From Pseudomonadota bacterium (lineage in GTDB: Bacteria; Myxococcota_A; Bradymonadia; Bradymonadales; GCA-2716585), in the NCBI GenBank assembly GCA_005804885.1, contig SYOX01000098.1:1-37774 (forward strand): a stretch of DNA of 37,774 nucleotides, given 5' to 3'. The position numbers were made by a program, and so were the translations under genes. The stretch's first letter is position 1, and every line of letters begins with the position of its first letter. Shown here in pieces: positions 16,584 through 25,179 of the stretch. A model generated the notes under the pieces. It did no database searches. It was not told the DNA's origin and saw only the letters and a program-made list of their open reading frames with translations.

Positions 16584-16905
16584 TACCAGACTACAGCCGA
16601 GAGACTCACTTTGTGGGCGGTCCAGGCGGCGCCCTGAGCCTTTGCCATCACTGGGCGGTGCGGTGCACCAGCCTCGCCCAGGCCCAGGCCATCCCCCTGT
16701 CCTCGCCCACAAAGCAAGCCCTTCGTCTGTGGTTGGGTATGATCGGCCTGACGCCCTCGGCGGGGCTCGCGCCCCAGGCGGTCAAGGCGTCATCGGCCTC
16801 GGCAGAGCGGGGTCGCGATCCCGGGCGTGCGCTCGGTTGTTGGGAGCGCCGGAGGCGATCCAGTCCAGATCCTCGGTGATCGTGCGCCCCAGGTGGCGGG
16901 TGCGT
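16584..16905 (+). other. Intergenic region with duplicated 3' gene end
   Basis: 322 bp between convergent genes. No supported ORF. The only structure I find is a 28-bp copy (16839-16866, one mismatch) of the 3' coding end of the minus-strand gene (16912-16939), 73 bp away. On the minus strand the copy would encode DWIASGAPNN, in a different frame from the gene. Confidence 0.6.
16839..16866 (-). pseudogene. Remnant of a 3' gene end (DWIASGAP motif)
   Basis: 27 of 28 bases equal the codons for DWIASGAPN at the end of the adjacent gene (16912-16939). The reading frame continues 17 codons past the point where the intact gene stops. Either a relic of a tandem paralog or a short local duplication. 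Confidence 0.4.
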
Positions 16906-18522
16906 TCAGTCGTTGGGGGCGCCGGAGGCGATCCAGTCCCGGACCTTGGCGACGAGGGCGGGGTCGAGCAGATTGGGGGCGTTCAGGGGCATCCGCGCGA
17001 AGGGTTCGCCGCCGTCGGTGACCGGCTCGCAGCGCGAGATGACCTGGTAGAGCCAGCTCCCCTCCGGGTCGCCGGGGGCGATGAGCGGCAGGGCGGCATT
17101 GCCGCGCCCAGGGTGGGCCATCAAGGCCGCGTGGAGGTCGTCGCCGTCGAGGGCCAGCCCGCCGGCGGGGGCGCCGACGTCGTGGCAGGCGCCGAAGGTG
17201 CACGAGGCCTCGAAGATCGTCTCGCGGACGCTGGTGAAGGTGATCGGGGCCTCGGCCTCGGCGTCGAGCGGCCCGTCCTGGCAGGTGATGACGGGGGAGA
17301 GGTCGGCGTCGGAAGGATCCTGCTCCGGGACGTAGAGGGGCGCGCCCCGCTCGCCGTCCGTCGGCATGGTCTGGGAGGGGTTCCGGGGCAGCCCGAAGGA
17401 GAGGCAGGGCCCGGCGTTGGTGACGATCCCGTCCTGCTGGCCGGTGACGGCGCTGTTGTTGACCACCGAGGCGTCGATCATGGCGCCGCCGTCGGCGAAG
17501 CCCAGCATCACGCACATCTCCTGATCCCCGATCCCCCACCCGACCGCCCGCGCCGTCGGGTTGTCGTAGCCGCAGGTGAAGCGCAGCCCCTCGGCGCCGG
17601 TCAGATCCAGCGGGGGCGCAAAGGCGCGGCCGTTGGCGCCTGCGTTGAAGCCGTCGAGCTGGTAGACGATCTCCCCATCCCGCGCCCCGCCGAGGATCTC
17701 AAGCTTGAAGTGGTCGCCGAGCTGATGGAAGTGCGGCAGCACCCAGTAGAGCTTCAGGTCAAAGGGGCGGCGCGCGACCCGCTCGTAGTCTTCCTTGAAG
17801 AGGCAGTCGCCCGTGAAGCGCGACTTGACCCGCGGGGGGATGTCCAGATCGAGGTAGGAGAGCCGGAAGGGCGCCACGACGGTCTTGACGTCGACCGGGT
17901 GGATCAGGTCCAGCGCCATGCGCAGCTCGGTGGCGTGCGCCCTCGGCGCCAGGTTGAGCAGGTGGACGTCCGCGACGACCTTGTGCCGCGGCGGGATCTT
18001 GATCGCGATCCCCTCGCCGAGATACTGCGCCTCGATCTGCGACTGGGTGGACTGGGCAAAGAGCACCGTACCCCGCAAGGCCGAGCCCAGCTCATCAAAG
18101 TTGCGCGCGCTGCACCTGAAGAACCCGTCCTCGCCAGGGTACAGATCCTCGGGGACGACGAACCAGTTGGAGTGGTGGTAGCCGCCGTTGTTGCTCAAGC
18201 GGACCTGCTCGACGTAGAGGGCCTCGTCGTTGTTCAGGGTCCACTGGACGCAGGGCGAGGTCTCTTGAAAGGGCTCCAGGGTGAGGTCGCCGAAGGTGTG
18301 GCTGAGCTCGGCGCGCCTCGGACCCTCGGGGATGACGGCGGCGTCCTCTTCGGCCTCGGCGTCGGCCAGCGCGTCGGCGTCGGGGTCGGCGGCGTCTGGC
18401 TCGCCGCCCGCGTCCTCAGGCGAGGTCTGGAGGAGGCCCGGTGGCGGATCGGCCTGCTCCTGACAGGCGGCCAGCGGGCAGAGGAGCGCGAGGGCGCCGA
18501 TCCAGATGGGGGCGAGGCGCAT
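16906..18522 (-). CDS. PHM-like copper type II monooxygenase lipoprotein with CX4CH C-terminus
   Basis: 538 residues. Lipobox LAAC (Cys20), then a low-complexity Asp/Ala/Glu spacer. The ordered ligands of peptidylglycine/dopamine-type copper monooxygenases are visible. Site CuH would be His116-His117 (GGYHHSNW) and His187 (VADVHLLNL). Site CuM would be His264-x-His266 (LPHFHQLG) and a Met in QEMCVM (336 or 339). The spacings of ~70 residues fit the family. Such enzymes hydroxylate C-H bonds with ascorbate and O2. The C-terminal part has CTFGACH (Cys441, Cys446, His447) and ends VRDWIASGAPND, as in cytochrome-c-like modules, but with four residues between the cysteines. Substrate unknown. It follows the Dabb gene by 3 bp. 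Confidence 0.75.
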   Translation of the reverse strand: MRLAPIWIGALALLCPLAACQEQADPPPGLLQTSPEDAGGEPDAADPDADALADAEAEEDAAVIPEGPRRAELSHTFGDLTLEPFQETSPCVQWTLNNDEALYVEQVRLSNNGGYHHSNWFVVPEDLYPGEDGFFRCSARNFDELGSALRGTVLFAQSTQSQIEAQYLGEGIAIKIPPRHKVVADVHLLNLAPRAHATELRMALDLIHPVDVKTVVAPFRLSYLDLDIPPRVKSRFTGDCLFKEDYERVARRPFDLKLYWVLPHFHQLGDHFKLEILGGARDGEIVYQLDGFNAGANGRAFAPPLDLTGAEGLRFTCGYDNPTARAVGWGIGDQEMCVMLGFADGGAMIDASVVNNSAVTGQQDGIVTNAGPCLSFGLPRNPSQTMPTDGERGAPLYVPEQDPSDADLSPVITCQDGPLDAEAEAPITFTSVRETIFEASCTFGACHDVGAPAGGLALDGDDLHAALMAHPGRGNAALPLIAPGDPEGSWLYQVISRCEPVTDGGEPFARMPLNAPNLLDPALVAKVRDWIASGAPND

Positions 18523-18525
18523 GGC

Positions 18526-18825
18526 TCAGACCTCGAAGTTCCAGGCCTTGATGAAGTCCATCCTCGGGGCCAGGTAGTCGTCGGCGAAGGCGCGGTGGGC
18601 CGCGTCCTCCAGGTAGAGGGGGACGTCCTCGACGCGCTCGAAGCCGATCAGCACGCTCAGATCCCAGCTCTGGGCGCTGGGGGCGTCTGCCGGGGTGCCG
18701 ATCGTCACCGAGCGCACGCCGGGGATCGCGGCCAGCGCCGCGCGGCTGTCGGCCGCGATCACGGCGCGGGCCTCGGGCGAGGTGAACGCAGGCTTGAGCT
18801 TGATCAGGACGATGCGCTGGATCAT
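18526..18825 (-). CDS. Dabb (stress-responsive A/B barrel) domain protein
   Basis: 99 residues, a single ferredoxin-like alpha/beta-barrel domain. It opens MIQRIVLIKLKP, has GVRSVTIG in the middle and ends with YLAPRMDFIKAWNFEV, the family pattern. Dabb proteins are small dimers of varied or unknown function. It lies 3 bp upstream of the monooxygenase gene in the same direction, so probably co-transcribed. There is no catalytic signature, so a specific role is not claimed. Confidence 0.85.
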   Translation of the reverse strand: MIQRIVLIKLKPAFTSPEARAVIAADSRAALAAIPGVRSVTIGTPADAPSAQSWDLSVLIGFERVEDVPLYLEDAAHRAFADDYLAPRMDFIKAWNFEV

Positions 18826-18898
18826 GGCGCCTCCATGTGAGATCTTCTGGGAGGCATCATCCTCCAGGCGCCAACCGGAGACAAGCGCCCCTCTTCCC

Positions 18899-20158
18899 TC
18901 AGAAGACCTGGCGGGTGAAGATCCCCTGCGGGCTGATGGTGTTGGAGCTGCCCACGATCACGCGGCCGGCTTCGAAGTCCACGTCAAGGGCGCGGATCTC
19001 AAGGCCCTCCAGTCCCAGGTTCTGCCAGCTCTGGCCGCCGTCCTTGGAGCGAAAGACGCCCTGACCCCAGGTGCCCATCCACAACTCCAGGCCGTCGTCG
19101 GGGTTGACGACCATCACCCGGATGTCCTGGCCCGGAAGCTCGTGGCGCTGCCAGATCTTCTGGGCGGGGTCGTCGCTGGATCTCAGGGTCCCGCCCAGGA
19201 AGGAGCCGCCCGAGAAGACGTACCAGCGCCCTTGCCCGACGGCCACGTCCAGGGAGGTGTCCGGCATGTCCTCGGGGGTGATGTCTCGCCAGCTCTGGCC
19301 CTGATCTTCGGACCACGAGAGCCTCTTGTGCGAGGTCGCCAGCGCGAGGTGGGTCTGATGAGGGTGGAAGGCCACCGCGCGGACGTTGGCCTGGAGCGCC
19401 TGTCGCCACCGCGCGCCTGGAGACGCGCCCGGCGCGTGGTAGAGCGCCCCTGCGACCGAGATCAGCGCCGCGCCCCTGGTCAGCGCGGCGGCGTCGATCC
19501 GCCCCGGAGGGCGCTCCACGGCCTCCCAGCGGGCGCAGGGCGCGGGGCAGACGTAGAGGGCGGGCTGGTCGCGGGGCGCGGCCCAGAGGGTCTGGGATTC
19601 GGGCGCCGCGCCCTCGTCGAAGTGGCCCAGCATCCAGCCGAAGGCGCCGGGGTAGTCGAGCGAGCGCCATTGCCCGTCGAGGGACAGCCAGCCAGTGTCG
19701 GCGCCCTCGGACCCGCTCGATCGCTGGGCCAGGAGGCGCGGCCCGACGAGGTGTATGCGCGGGTCGCTCCAGTCGTCGGTGCCCTCGATCCGCGTCCAGC
19801 CCTCGGTGCTCGGCCTGAACATCCCGATCGTCGCCACCAGCGCCGTCAGGCCGCAGATCACGAGGATCAGGTTGCGCGCCTGCCGCACGCTCCGGGCGGA
19901 CAAGAAGGCGACGGGGCCAGAGAGGATCATCGAGGCGCCGAAGGCCCCCAACCCTGCGGTCAAGAGCGCGCCGCCGTAGAGCCCGGAGATCAAGAAATGC
20001 AGGCTCATGGCCACGAGCGGCGCGATCGTCACCGCGCCGACGCCCAGCGCGATCACTTGCGCCACGAGCTGCCCGCCCGAGGGCTTCGGCGCCGCGTCCT
20101 CGTCGGGCGGCGGCTCCTGCAGCCGCTGGCGCTGTTGTCCGAGGTCTTGCTTTGACAT
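18899..20158 (-). CDS. Membrane-anchored BNR/YCF48-like beta-propeller protein
   Basis: 419 residues. A charged N-terminus is followed by about three hydrophobic helices (~32-115), then an extracytoplasmic domain with BNR/Asp-box repeats: SEDQGQSWRDI, SKDGGQSWQNLG and related SxDxGxxW motifs. The fold resembles sialidase/VPS10 or YCF48-type propellers; sialidase active-site residues are not evident. It precedes the Dabb and monooxygenase genes on the same strand (73-bp gap), so they may share a transcript. Role unknown. Confidence 0.78.
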   Translation of the reverse strand: MSKQDLGQQRQRLQEPPPDEDAAPKPSGGQLVAQVIALGVGAVTIAPLVAMSLHFLISGLYGGALLTAGLGAFGASMILSGPVAFLSARSVRQARNLILVICGLTALVATIGMFRPSTEGWTRIEGTDDWSDPRIHLVGPRLLAQRSSGSEGADTGWLSLDGQWRSLDYPGAFGWMLGHFDEGAAPESQTLWAAPRDQPALYVCPAPCARWEAVERPPGRIDAAALTRGAALISVAGALYHAPGASPGARWRQALQANVRAVAFHPHQTHLALATSHKRLSWSEDQGQSWRDITPEDMPDTSLDVAVGQGRWYVFSGGSFLGGTLRSSDDPAQKIWQRHELPGQDIRVMVVNPDDGLELWMGTWGQGVFRSKDGGQSWQNLGLEGLEIRALDVDFEAGRVIVGSSNTISPQGIFTRQVF

Positions 20159-20406
20159 CGCGGCCCTTCAGGGCGAGCCCGCCCGTTGACGAGGTTCAGG
20201 CCGGGGCGCGCCCCGACCCGACTCAAGATAGCGCCCATCTGGCGCGCTTGCAGCCTCGACTCTGCAACTTGCGCCCTTTGCTGCCCCGCTCAGCCCTCGC
20301 GGGGCCGCGCTGGCCGCCTTCGGCCGCTGATTTTTTACGATGGGGCGTCGGGCGTGTCTCCCTCTCCGAATGACGCCGCTGGGGTGTCCGAGCGAGGGTG
20401 AGCGCG
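20159..20406 (+). other. Divergent intergenic region
   Basis: About 248 bp between the BNR gene (minus) and the DUF1800 gene (plus). It contains GGCCGCCTTCGGCC, then GCTGA and six T. As both flanking genes point away, this is more likely fortuitous or part of a promoter region than a terminator. Nothing else is recognised. Confidence 0.4.
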
Positions 20407-21696
20407 ATGGGGATGGGCTTTGATCGGGCGAGGCACTTGTTGAGCCGGGCGGGCTTCGGGGGAGGGCCTGCGGAGATCGAGGCGCTGGCCCGGCTGGACG
20501 TGGTCGCCGGGGTGGACGGGCTCCTCAAGGGCGTCCGCGAGGTGGCCTCGGTCAAGCCGCCCTCGTGGGTCCATGACGACTTCCCCGGACCCGATGAGAT
20601 GGAGCGCAAGGAGAAGCGGGAGGTGAGCCGGGAGCGCACCCATGAACTGAGGGCCTGGTGGTACGATGAGATGGTCAGCACGCCCTCGCCCTTGACCGAG
20701 CGGCTGACGCTCTTCTGGCACAACCACTTCACCTCCAGCGCCCGCAAGGTCAAGTGGATCCCCTTCATGGCCCGCCAGAACGCGCTGCTGAGGCGCCGCG
20801 CGGCGGGCCGCTTCTCGGAGCTGCTCGTGGAGATCGCCCAGGACCCGGCGATGCTGCTCTACCTCGACAACCAGTCCAGCCACAAGCACCAGCCCAACGA
20901 GAACTTCGCCCGCGAGCTGCTCGAGCTCTTCACCCTCGGAGAGGGGCACTACGCCGAGCGGGACATCAAGGAGGCCGCGCGGGCCTTTACGGGCTGGCGC
21001 ATGAGGCGGCGGAGCGGCGAGTTTCGCTTCGTCAAGGCCGATCACGACGACGGGCAGAAGGTCTTCCTCGGGGAGCGCGGCGCGTGGACCGGCGACGACA
21101 TCCTGCGGATCTTGCTCAAGAATCCGCGCACGGCCGAGCACATCGTCGAGAAGCTCTGGGCGGCGCTGATCTCGGATGAGCCCGATCGCGACGAGGTGCG
21201 GCGGCTGGCCAGGGGCTTTCGGGAGGGCGGCTACGCGATGAAGCCCCTGCTCAGGGCGATCTTGACCTCGGAGGCCTTCATGGACCCGCGGGTCCGGGGC
21301 GCGATGATCAAGTCGCCCGTGGACCTGCTGGTGGGCACCGTCCGGGTCTTCAAGATCCCCATCGAGGACACTTCGGTGCTCGGCGAGGCCGGGGCGTGGA
21401 TCGGGCAGGACCTCCTGAGCCCCCCCAACGTCAAGGGCTGGCCGGGCGGGGCGCGGTGGATCACCACCCACACGCTGCTGGCTCGCCACGAGATCCTGGA
21501 GCGCGCGGCGCGCAAGGCGCTCGACGAGCTGTCGCTGGCGCAGTGGCTCGGGCAGGAGGGGCTGACGGACAGGCAGGCCGCCGAGCGCGCAGGGCGCGTG
21601 CTGCTGCCCGCGCCGCCGGTGCGCCCTGTCGAGGCAGGGCGCGGCGAGGCGATCCTGACGCAGCTCGTGCTTGATCCGACCTTTCAACTCAAGTGA
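20407..21696 (+). CDS. DUF1800 family protein
   Basis: About 429 residues from the ATG at 20407, with GAGGG 8 nt upstream; a GTG at 20398 would add three codons. Family hallmarks are DRARHLLSRAGFGG at the N-terminus, LTLFWHNHFTSS, MLLYLDNQSSHKHQPNENFARELLELFTLGEGHY and FTGWRMRR, then LSPPNVKGWPGG near the end. DUF1800 proteins are almost always paired with a DUF1501 gene, as here (8-bp gap). Biochemical function is unknown, and no signal peptide is evident in this member. The pairing suggests that the two act together at the envelope. Confidence 0.9.
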   Translation: MGMGFDRARHLLSRAGFGGGPAEIEALARLDVVAGVDGLLKGVREVASVKPPSWVHDDFPGPDEMERKEKREVSRERTHELRAWWYDEMVSTPSPLTERLTLFWHNHFTSSARKVKWIPFMARQNALLRRRAAGRFSELLVEIAQDPAMLLYLDNQSSHKHQPNENFARELLELFTLGEGHYAERDIKEAARAFTGWRMRRRSGEFRFVKADHDDGQKVFLGERGAWTGDDILRILLKNPRTAEHIVEKLWAALISDEPDRDEVRRLARGFREGGYAMKPLLRAILTSEAFMDPRVRGAMIKSPVDLLVGTVRVFKIPIEDTSVLGEAGAWIGQDLLSPPNVKGWPGGARWITTHTLLARHEILERAARKALDELSLAQWLGQEGLTDRQAAERAGRVLLPAPPVRPVEAGRGEAILTQLVLDPTFQLK

Positions 21697-21704
21697 GGTG
21701 GCCG

Positions 21705-22868
21705 ATGGACCGCAGGCAGTTTCTCAAGTGGACCGGCGCCGCCTCGGCGCTGATGCTCGCCCCGGGGGTGTCGATCGCGCGGCCCTCGGGGTCCGTGGCC
21801 GACCGGGTGCTGGTGCTGGTGGAGCTGGCCGGCGGCAATGACGGCCTCAACACCCTCGTCCCCTACAGCGATCCGGCCTACCTCAAGGCCAGGCCCTCGC
21901 TGGCGATCGAGCGCGATCAGGTCCTCCAGCTCTCCAGCGCGGTGGGCCTCAACCCGGCCCTGGAGCCCCTGATGGCCGCCTGGAAGGGGGGCGATCTGGC
22001 CGTCCTTCAGGGGGTCGGCTACCCTTCGCCGAACCGCTCGCACTTCCGCTCGATAGAGATCTGGGAGACAGGCTCGGACAGCGACGAGACACTGCAGGAT
22101 GGCTGGCTCGGGCGCCTGCTCGACGGGCGGATCCCGGCGGATTACGCCGCCGGGGGCGTGGTGCTGGGCGCCGAGGACGCCGGGCCGCTTCAGGGGGACG
22201 TCCGCGCCTTCGTGACCCGCGACCCCGCCCAGCTCATCAAGGCCGCACGCCGCCTGCGGCCCGCCCCCTCCTCCCCGACGACCAACAAGGCCCTGGCGCA
22301 CATCCTCAGCGTCCAGGACGACCTGATTCGAGGCGCCGCCCTCATCAACGCGAGGCACGGCCAGGCCGATCTGCACGGCGTCCGCTTCCCGCGAGGGCCC
22401 TTCGGTCAGCAGGTCGAGTCGGCCGCGCGGCTGATCATCGGCGGCGTGCCGACCGCCGCGATCAAGATCTCGCTCGGCGGCTTCGACACCCACGCCGGCC
22501 AGCAGGGGCCGCACCAGCGCCTCCTGGACGATCTGGGCCAGGGGCTCGCGGCGCTGCGGCTGGCCCTCGTCAAGGCGAGCCTCTGGGACAAGGTCCTGAT
22601 CGTGACCTACTCCGAGTTCGGCCGCCGCGTCGCCGAGAACGGCAGCGGCGGCACCGACCACGGCGCCGCCTCGGCGCACCTCGCCCTCGGCGGCAGGGTC
22701 GTCGGCGGCCTCCACGGCGCCCAGCCCTCGCTGACCGACCTCGACGGCGGCGACCTGAAGCACACCCTCGACTTCCGCGCCCTCTACGCCGAGATTGCCC
22801 GCAGCTGGTGGGGCCTGCCCGCCGACGCCCTGCCCGTCGCCCTCAAGCCGACAGGCTTCCTCAAGTGA
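21705..22868 (+). CDS. DUF1501 family protein with Tat signal
   Basis: 387 residues from the ATG at 21705 (GAGGTGG just upstream). The N-terminus DRRQFLKWTGAASALMLAPG is a twin-arginine signal, so export in folded form is predicted. The body has VELAGGNDGLNTLVPY, SHFRSIEIWETG, LGGFDTHAGQQGPHQ, VTYSEFGRRV and GGTDHGAAS, the DUF1501 set. The fold is related to the alkaline-phosphatase/sulfatase superfamily. It follows the DUF1800 gene by 8 bp, the usual operon. The element copy at 22904 starts 36 bp after its stop, and its hairpins may end the transcript. Confidence 0.9.
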   Translation: MDRRQFLKWTGAASALMLAPGVSIARPSGSVADRVLVLVELAGGNDGLNTLVPYSDPAYLKARPSLAIERDQVLQLSSAVGLNPALEPLMAAWKGGDLAVLQGVGYPSPNRSHFRSIEIWETGSDSDETLQDGWLGRLLDGRIPADYAAGGVVLGAEDAGPLQGDVRAFVTRDPAQLIKAARRLRPAPSSPTTNKALAHILSVQDDLIRGAALINARHGQADLHGVRFPRGPFGQQVESAARLIIGGVPTAAIKISLGGFDTHAGQQGPHQRLLDDLGQGLAALRLALVKASLWDKVLIVTYSEFGRRVAENGSGGTDHGAASAHLALGGRVVGGLHGAQPSLTDLDGGDLKHTLDFRALYAEIARSWWGLPADALPVALKPTGFLK

Positions 22869-22903
22869 CCCAGCCGACCCGACCCGTCGGGCCACGCCGA
22901 TAG

Positions 22904-23255
22904 CCCCACGCTCCTCGCACCGCCCCCCACAAGGGGGACGGGCTCGTCGGGCGGGGCTTGGATGCCGATCGCCCCACGCTCCTCGCACCGCCCCCGTTGG
23001 GGACGGGCTCGTCGGGTGGGGCTTGGATGCGCAGGGGGGCTGCGACCTCTCGGTCGCAGGCCGGCGGGCGGGTGAGCGCGGATCGCAGGGGCGGGTTGCC
23101 GCGTCTAAGTGGGCCTGTGGATTTGGGTTTTAGCTCCCCCAGGTGTCGACCTGGGCCTTGCGCGGGCCTGCGACCGACAGGGCGCAGCCCACCCTGAAAT
23201 TCTAGCCCCACCCGACGAGCCCGTCCCCAACGGGGGCGGTGCGAGGAGCGTGGGG
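22904..23255 (+). mobile_element. Non-autonomous copy 3 of the Y1-associated element, doubled left hairpin
   Basis: 352 bp. It has two left hairpins in tandem (from 22904 and 22972), the CTGCGACC-TCTC-GGTCGCAG hairpin, a ~110-bp middle without a gene, and the inverted right end to GTGGGG at 23255. The two inner stem-loops differ (CCCCCCACAAGGGGGAC and CCCCCGTTGGGGAC) yet both pair. The middle is almost identical to that of copy 4 and clearly diverged from copy 2. Confidence 0.75.
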
Positions 23256-23460
23256 CGATCGTCGAGCGTGAGGCGCCCGTCGTGCGTGGATCGCTCGTCG
23301 TGCGTGGATCGCTCGTCGTGCGTGGATCGCCCGTCGTGCGTGGATCGCTCGTCGTGCGTGGATCGCTCGTCGTGCGTGGATCGCTCGTGGGGCGTGGGGC
23401 GCTCGTGGGGCGTGGGGCGCTCGTGGGGCGTGGGGCGCTCGTGGGGCGTGGGGCCGTCTT
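23245..23460 (+). repeat. 18-bp tandem array, 12 units
   Basis: Twelve clean 18-bp units. The first, GGAGCGTGGGGCGATCGT, overlaps the last 11 bp of element copy 3. Units 3-8 are CGTGCGTGGATCGCTCGT (one with CCCGT), and units 9-11 are GGGGCGTGGGGCGCTCGT. Two homogeneous blocks show stepwise amplification. Diverged units continue to about 23525. Confidence 0.9.
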
Positions 23461-23613
23461 CGCGCGAGGCGCTCGTCGAGCTTGGTGCCGTCTTCGCGCG
23501 ATGGGCGGCCGTCTTCGCCGAGCGAGCCGTCTCCGAGCCCTCGCGCCAGTGGAGGGTAGAGGGCGCGTCTGCTATACAGAGGGTGGATCTGAAGGGGGGC
23601 GACGAGGGGGCTT

Positions 23614-25053
23614 ATGCGCGCGATCGGCTTGGGGTGGTTGGTGTGCGGGGTGGTGGTCGCGGTCAGCGCGTCGGCCTGGGCGCACGGCGGGCGGCCTGTC
23701 CCCCGAAAGATCTACGTCGATCCCGACAACAGCGACAACCAGGCGCTCGTCAGCTCCGACCTCGGGCTCCACGTCACCTCCGACGGGGGCCAGTCCTGGT
23801 TCTGGATCTGCGAGGACATCGTCGGCTTCGACGTGCAGACCTTCGCCCTGGCCGGGCGATCCGGCGGCGCCCCCGCCGACAGAGTCTGGCTGGCCGGCGG
23901 GATCGGGATCACGGACGGGGTCGACGCGGGCCGCTACGTGCCGGGCCTGCATCGATCCCTCGACGGCGGCTGCAACTGGGCGCCCACCGAGGGCATCCTG
24001 GCCACCCAGTGGGTCAGCTCCATCTCGGTCGACCCCGACGATCCCGACAAGATCGTCGTCACCACCCGCCACCTGCTCGAACCCAACGGGATCGCCCTGA
24101 GCGACGACGCCGGCGCCTCCTGGCGCTGGTCCAACGTCGAGGGCCTGAATCGACGCCTCAACTCCCTGACCCGCGCCCCGAGCGACCCCTCGATCCTCTA
24201 CGCCTCCTCCACCACCGAGCTCTGGCGCTCCGAGGACGGCGGTCAGACCTGGGTGAGCTTCTTCGCCGAGCTGCTCGCCAACGAGACCGACGAGCTGGAG
24301 GTCCTCAGGGTCGACCCCGAAGACCCCGACGTCCTCTACTTCTCCCTGCTGGGGCTGGCCGGCAAGCACCTCTACGTCACCGACGACGGCGGCCTGACCC
24401 CCCGGAAGCTCCTGGAGCCCAGCGGCCTGGAGTTCCAGGCCCTCTCCGTCACCGTCACCGACGACCAGGGCGGCCGAGAGCTCCTCGTCGGCGACACCTT
24501 CGGCACCGCCTTCCTCTCCACCGACCTGGGCCAGACCTGGCAAGAATACCTCGCCGGGATCGTCTCCATCGAGTGCCTTGAGCCCACGCCCGATGACCCC
24601 GAGGCCCTCTTCGTGTGCAGCAACCCCTTCGCGCAGTTCATCCCGCCGATCTTCGCCCTCGGCACCACGCGCGACAAGGGCGTCACCGTCGAGCCCTACT
24701 TCTCCTACGCCGACACCACCGACTACCTCCAGTGTGACCCCGACAGCCAGATCCAGACCGTGTGCGTGGCCTTGCTCGACGTCGGCGGCGACGACGTCGG
24801 CGGCGGCGAGGACGTCGGCCCGGATGGCCCCGACGCCGGATCGCCTGACGCCGGATCGCCTGACGCCGGATCGCCTGACGCCGGCTCGGACGACCTCGAC
24901 GCCGGGGGCCTCGACGCCGGCTCGCCCCCTCCCCCGCGCCCTGCCGACTGCGCCTGCGCCACGGCGCGTGGCACAGCGCCCGCCGCGCCCTGGTGGGCGC
25001 TCGGCGCGATCCTCGCGGCCCGCGTCGTGCGGCGTCGTGGCCGCCGCGCCTGA
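23614..25053 (+). CDS. Secreted BNR/sortilin-like beta-propeller with MYXO-CTERM-like tail
   Basis: 479 residues. Signal peptide to about SAWAHG (residue 24). The propeller has repeated Asp-box motifs: TSDGGQSWFWI, SDDAGASWRW and SEDGGQTWVSF. An Asp/Gly linker with SPDAG repeats follows. The C-terminus has Cys residues (CACATARG), a hydrophobic helix (APWWALGAILAARVV) and RRRGRR, the layout of the MYXO-CTERM sorting tag of Myxococcota, here a variant form. Such proteins are processed and anchored at the cell surface. Ligand or enzyme activity unknown. Downstream convergent with the PhnA-like gene. Confidence 0.82.
   Translation: MRAIGLGWLVCGVVVAVSASAWAHGGRPVPRKIYVDPDNSDNQALVSSDLGLHVTSDGGQSWFWICEDIVGFDVQTFALAGRSGGAPADRVWLAGGIGITDGVDAGRYVPGLHRSLDGGCNWAPTEGILATQWVSSISVDPDDPDKIVVTTRHLLEPNGIALSDDAGASWRWSNVEGLNRRLNSLTRAPSDPSILYASSTTELWRSEDGGQTWVSFFAELLANETDELEVLRVDPEDPDVLYFSLLGLAGKHLYVTDDGGLTPRKLLEPSGLEFQALSVTVTDDQGGRELLVGDTFGTAFLSTDLGQTWQEYLAGIVSIECLEPTPDDPEALFVCSNPFAQFIPPIFALGTTRDKGVTVEPYFSYADTTDYLQCDPDSQIQTVCVALLDVGGDDVGGGEDVGPDGPDAGSPDAGSPDAGSPDAGSDDLDAGGLDAGSPPPPRPADCACATARGTAPAAPWWALGAILAARVVRRRGRRA
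24832..24891 (+). repeat. 15-bp in-frame tandem repeat (4 units) encoding SPDAG
   Basis: Units GACGCCGGATCGCCT, three exact and the fourth diverged, inside the linker of the propeller protein. They extend an Asp/Gly/Ser spacer before the sorting tail without frame change. Confidence 0.9.
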
Positions 25054-25179
25054 ACCCTGCGCGCCCCTCATCGCGAGGACGACAAGATCCCCATCCATGA
25101 CGCCCAGGCGCGACTCCCCGCGCGAAGCGGGCGGTCCAGATCCCGGCTGGATACGAAAAAATCGATTAGATACGGGTGT

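Larger units (their letters stand above)
22869..23613 (+). other. Gene-less 745-bp region holding element copy 3 and 18-bp array
   Basis: No supported gene. Open frames across it arise because the 18-bp unit is a multiple of three and lacks stops. A TATACA at 23573-23578, 36 nt before the next ATG, is a possible -10 box. Confidence 0.6.

Noticed and set aside
20316..20340. Intrinsic terminator (GGCCG/CGGCC hairpin followed by six T)
   Set aside because: Flanking genes are divergent, five bases separate the stem from the T-run and the stem is short, so no transcript needs to end here.
23282..24100. Open frame across the 18-bp array running into the propeller gene
   Set aside because: It encodes only repeats of the 6-residue translation of the 18-bp unit, then an out-of-frame reading of the real gene at 23614.
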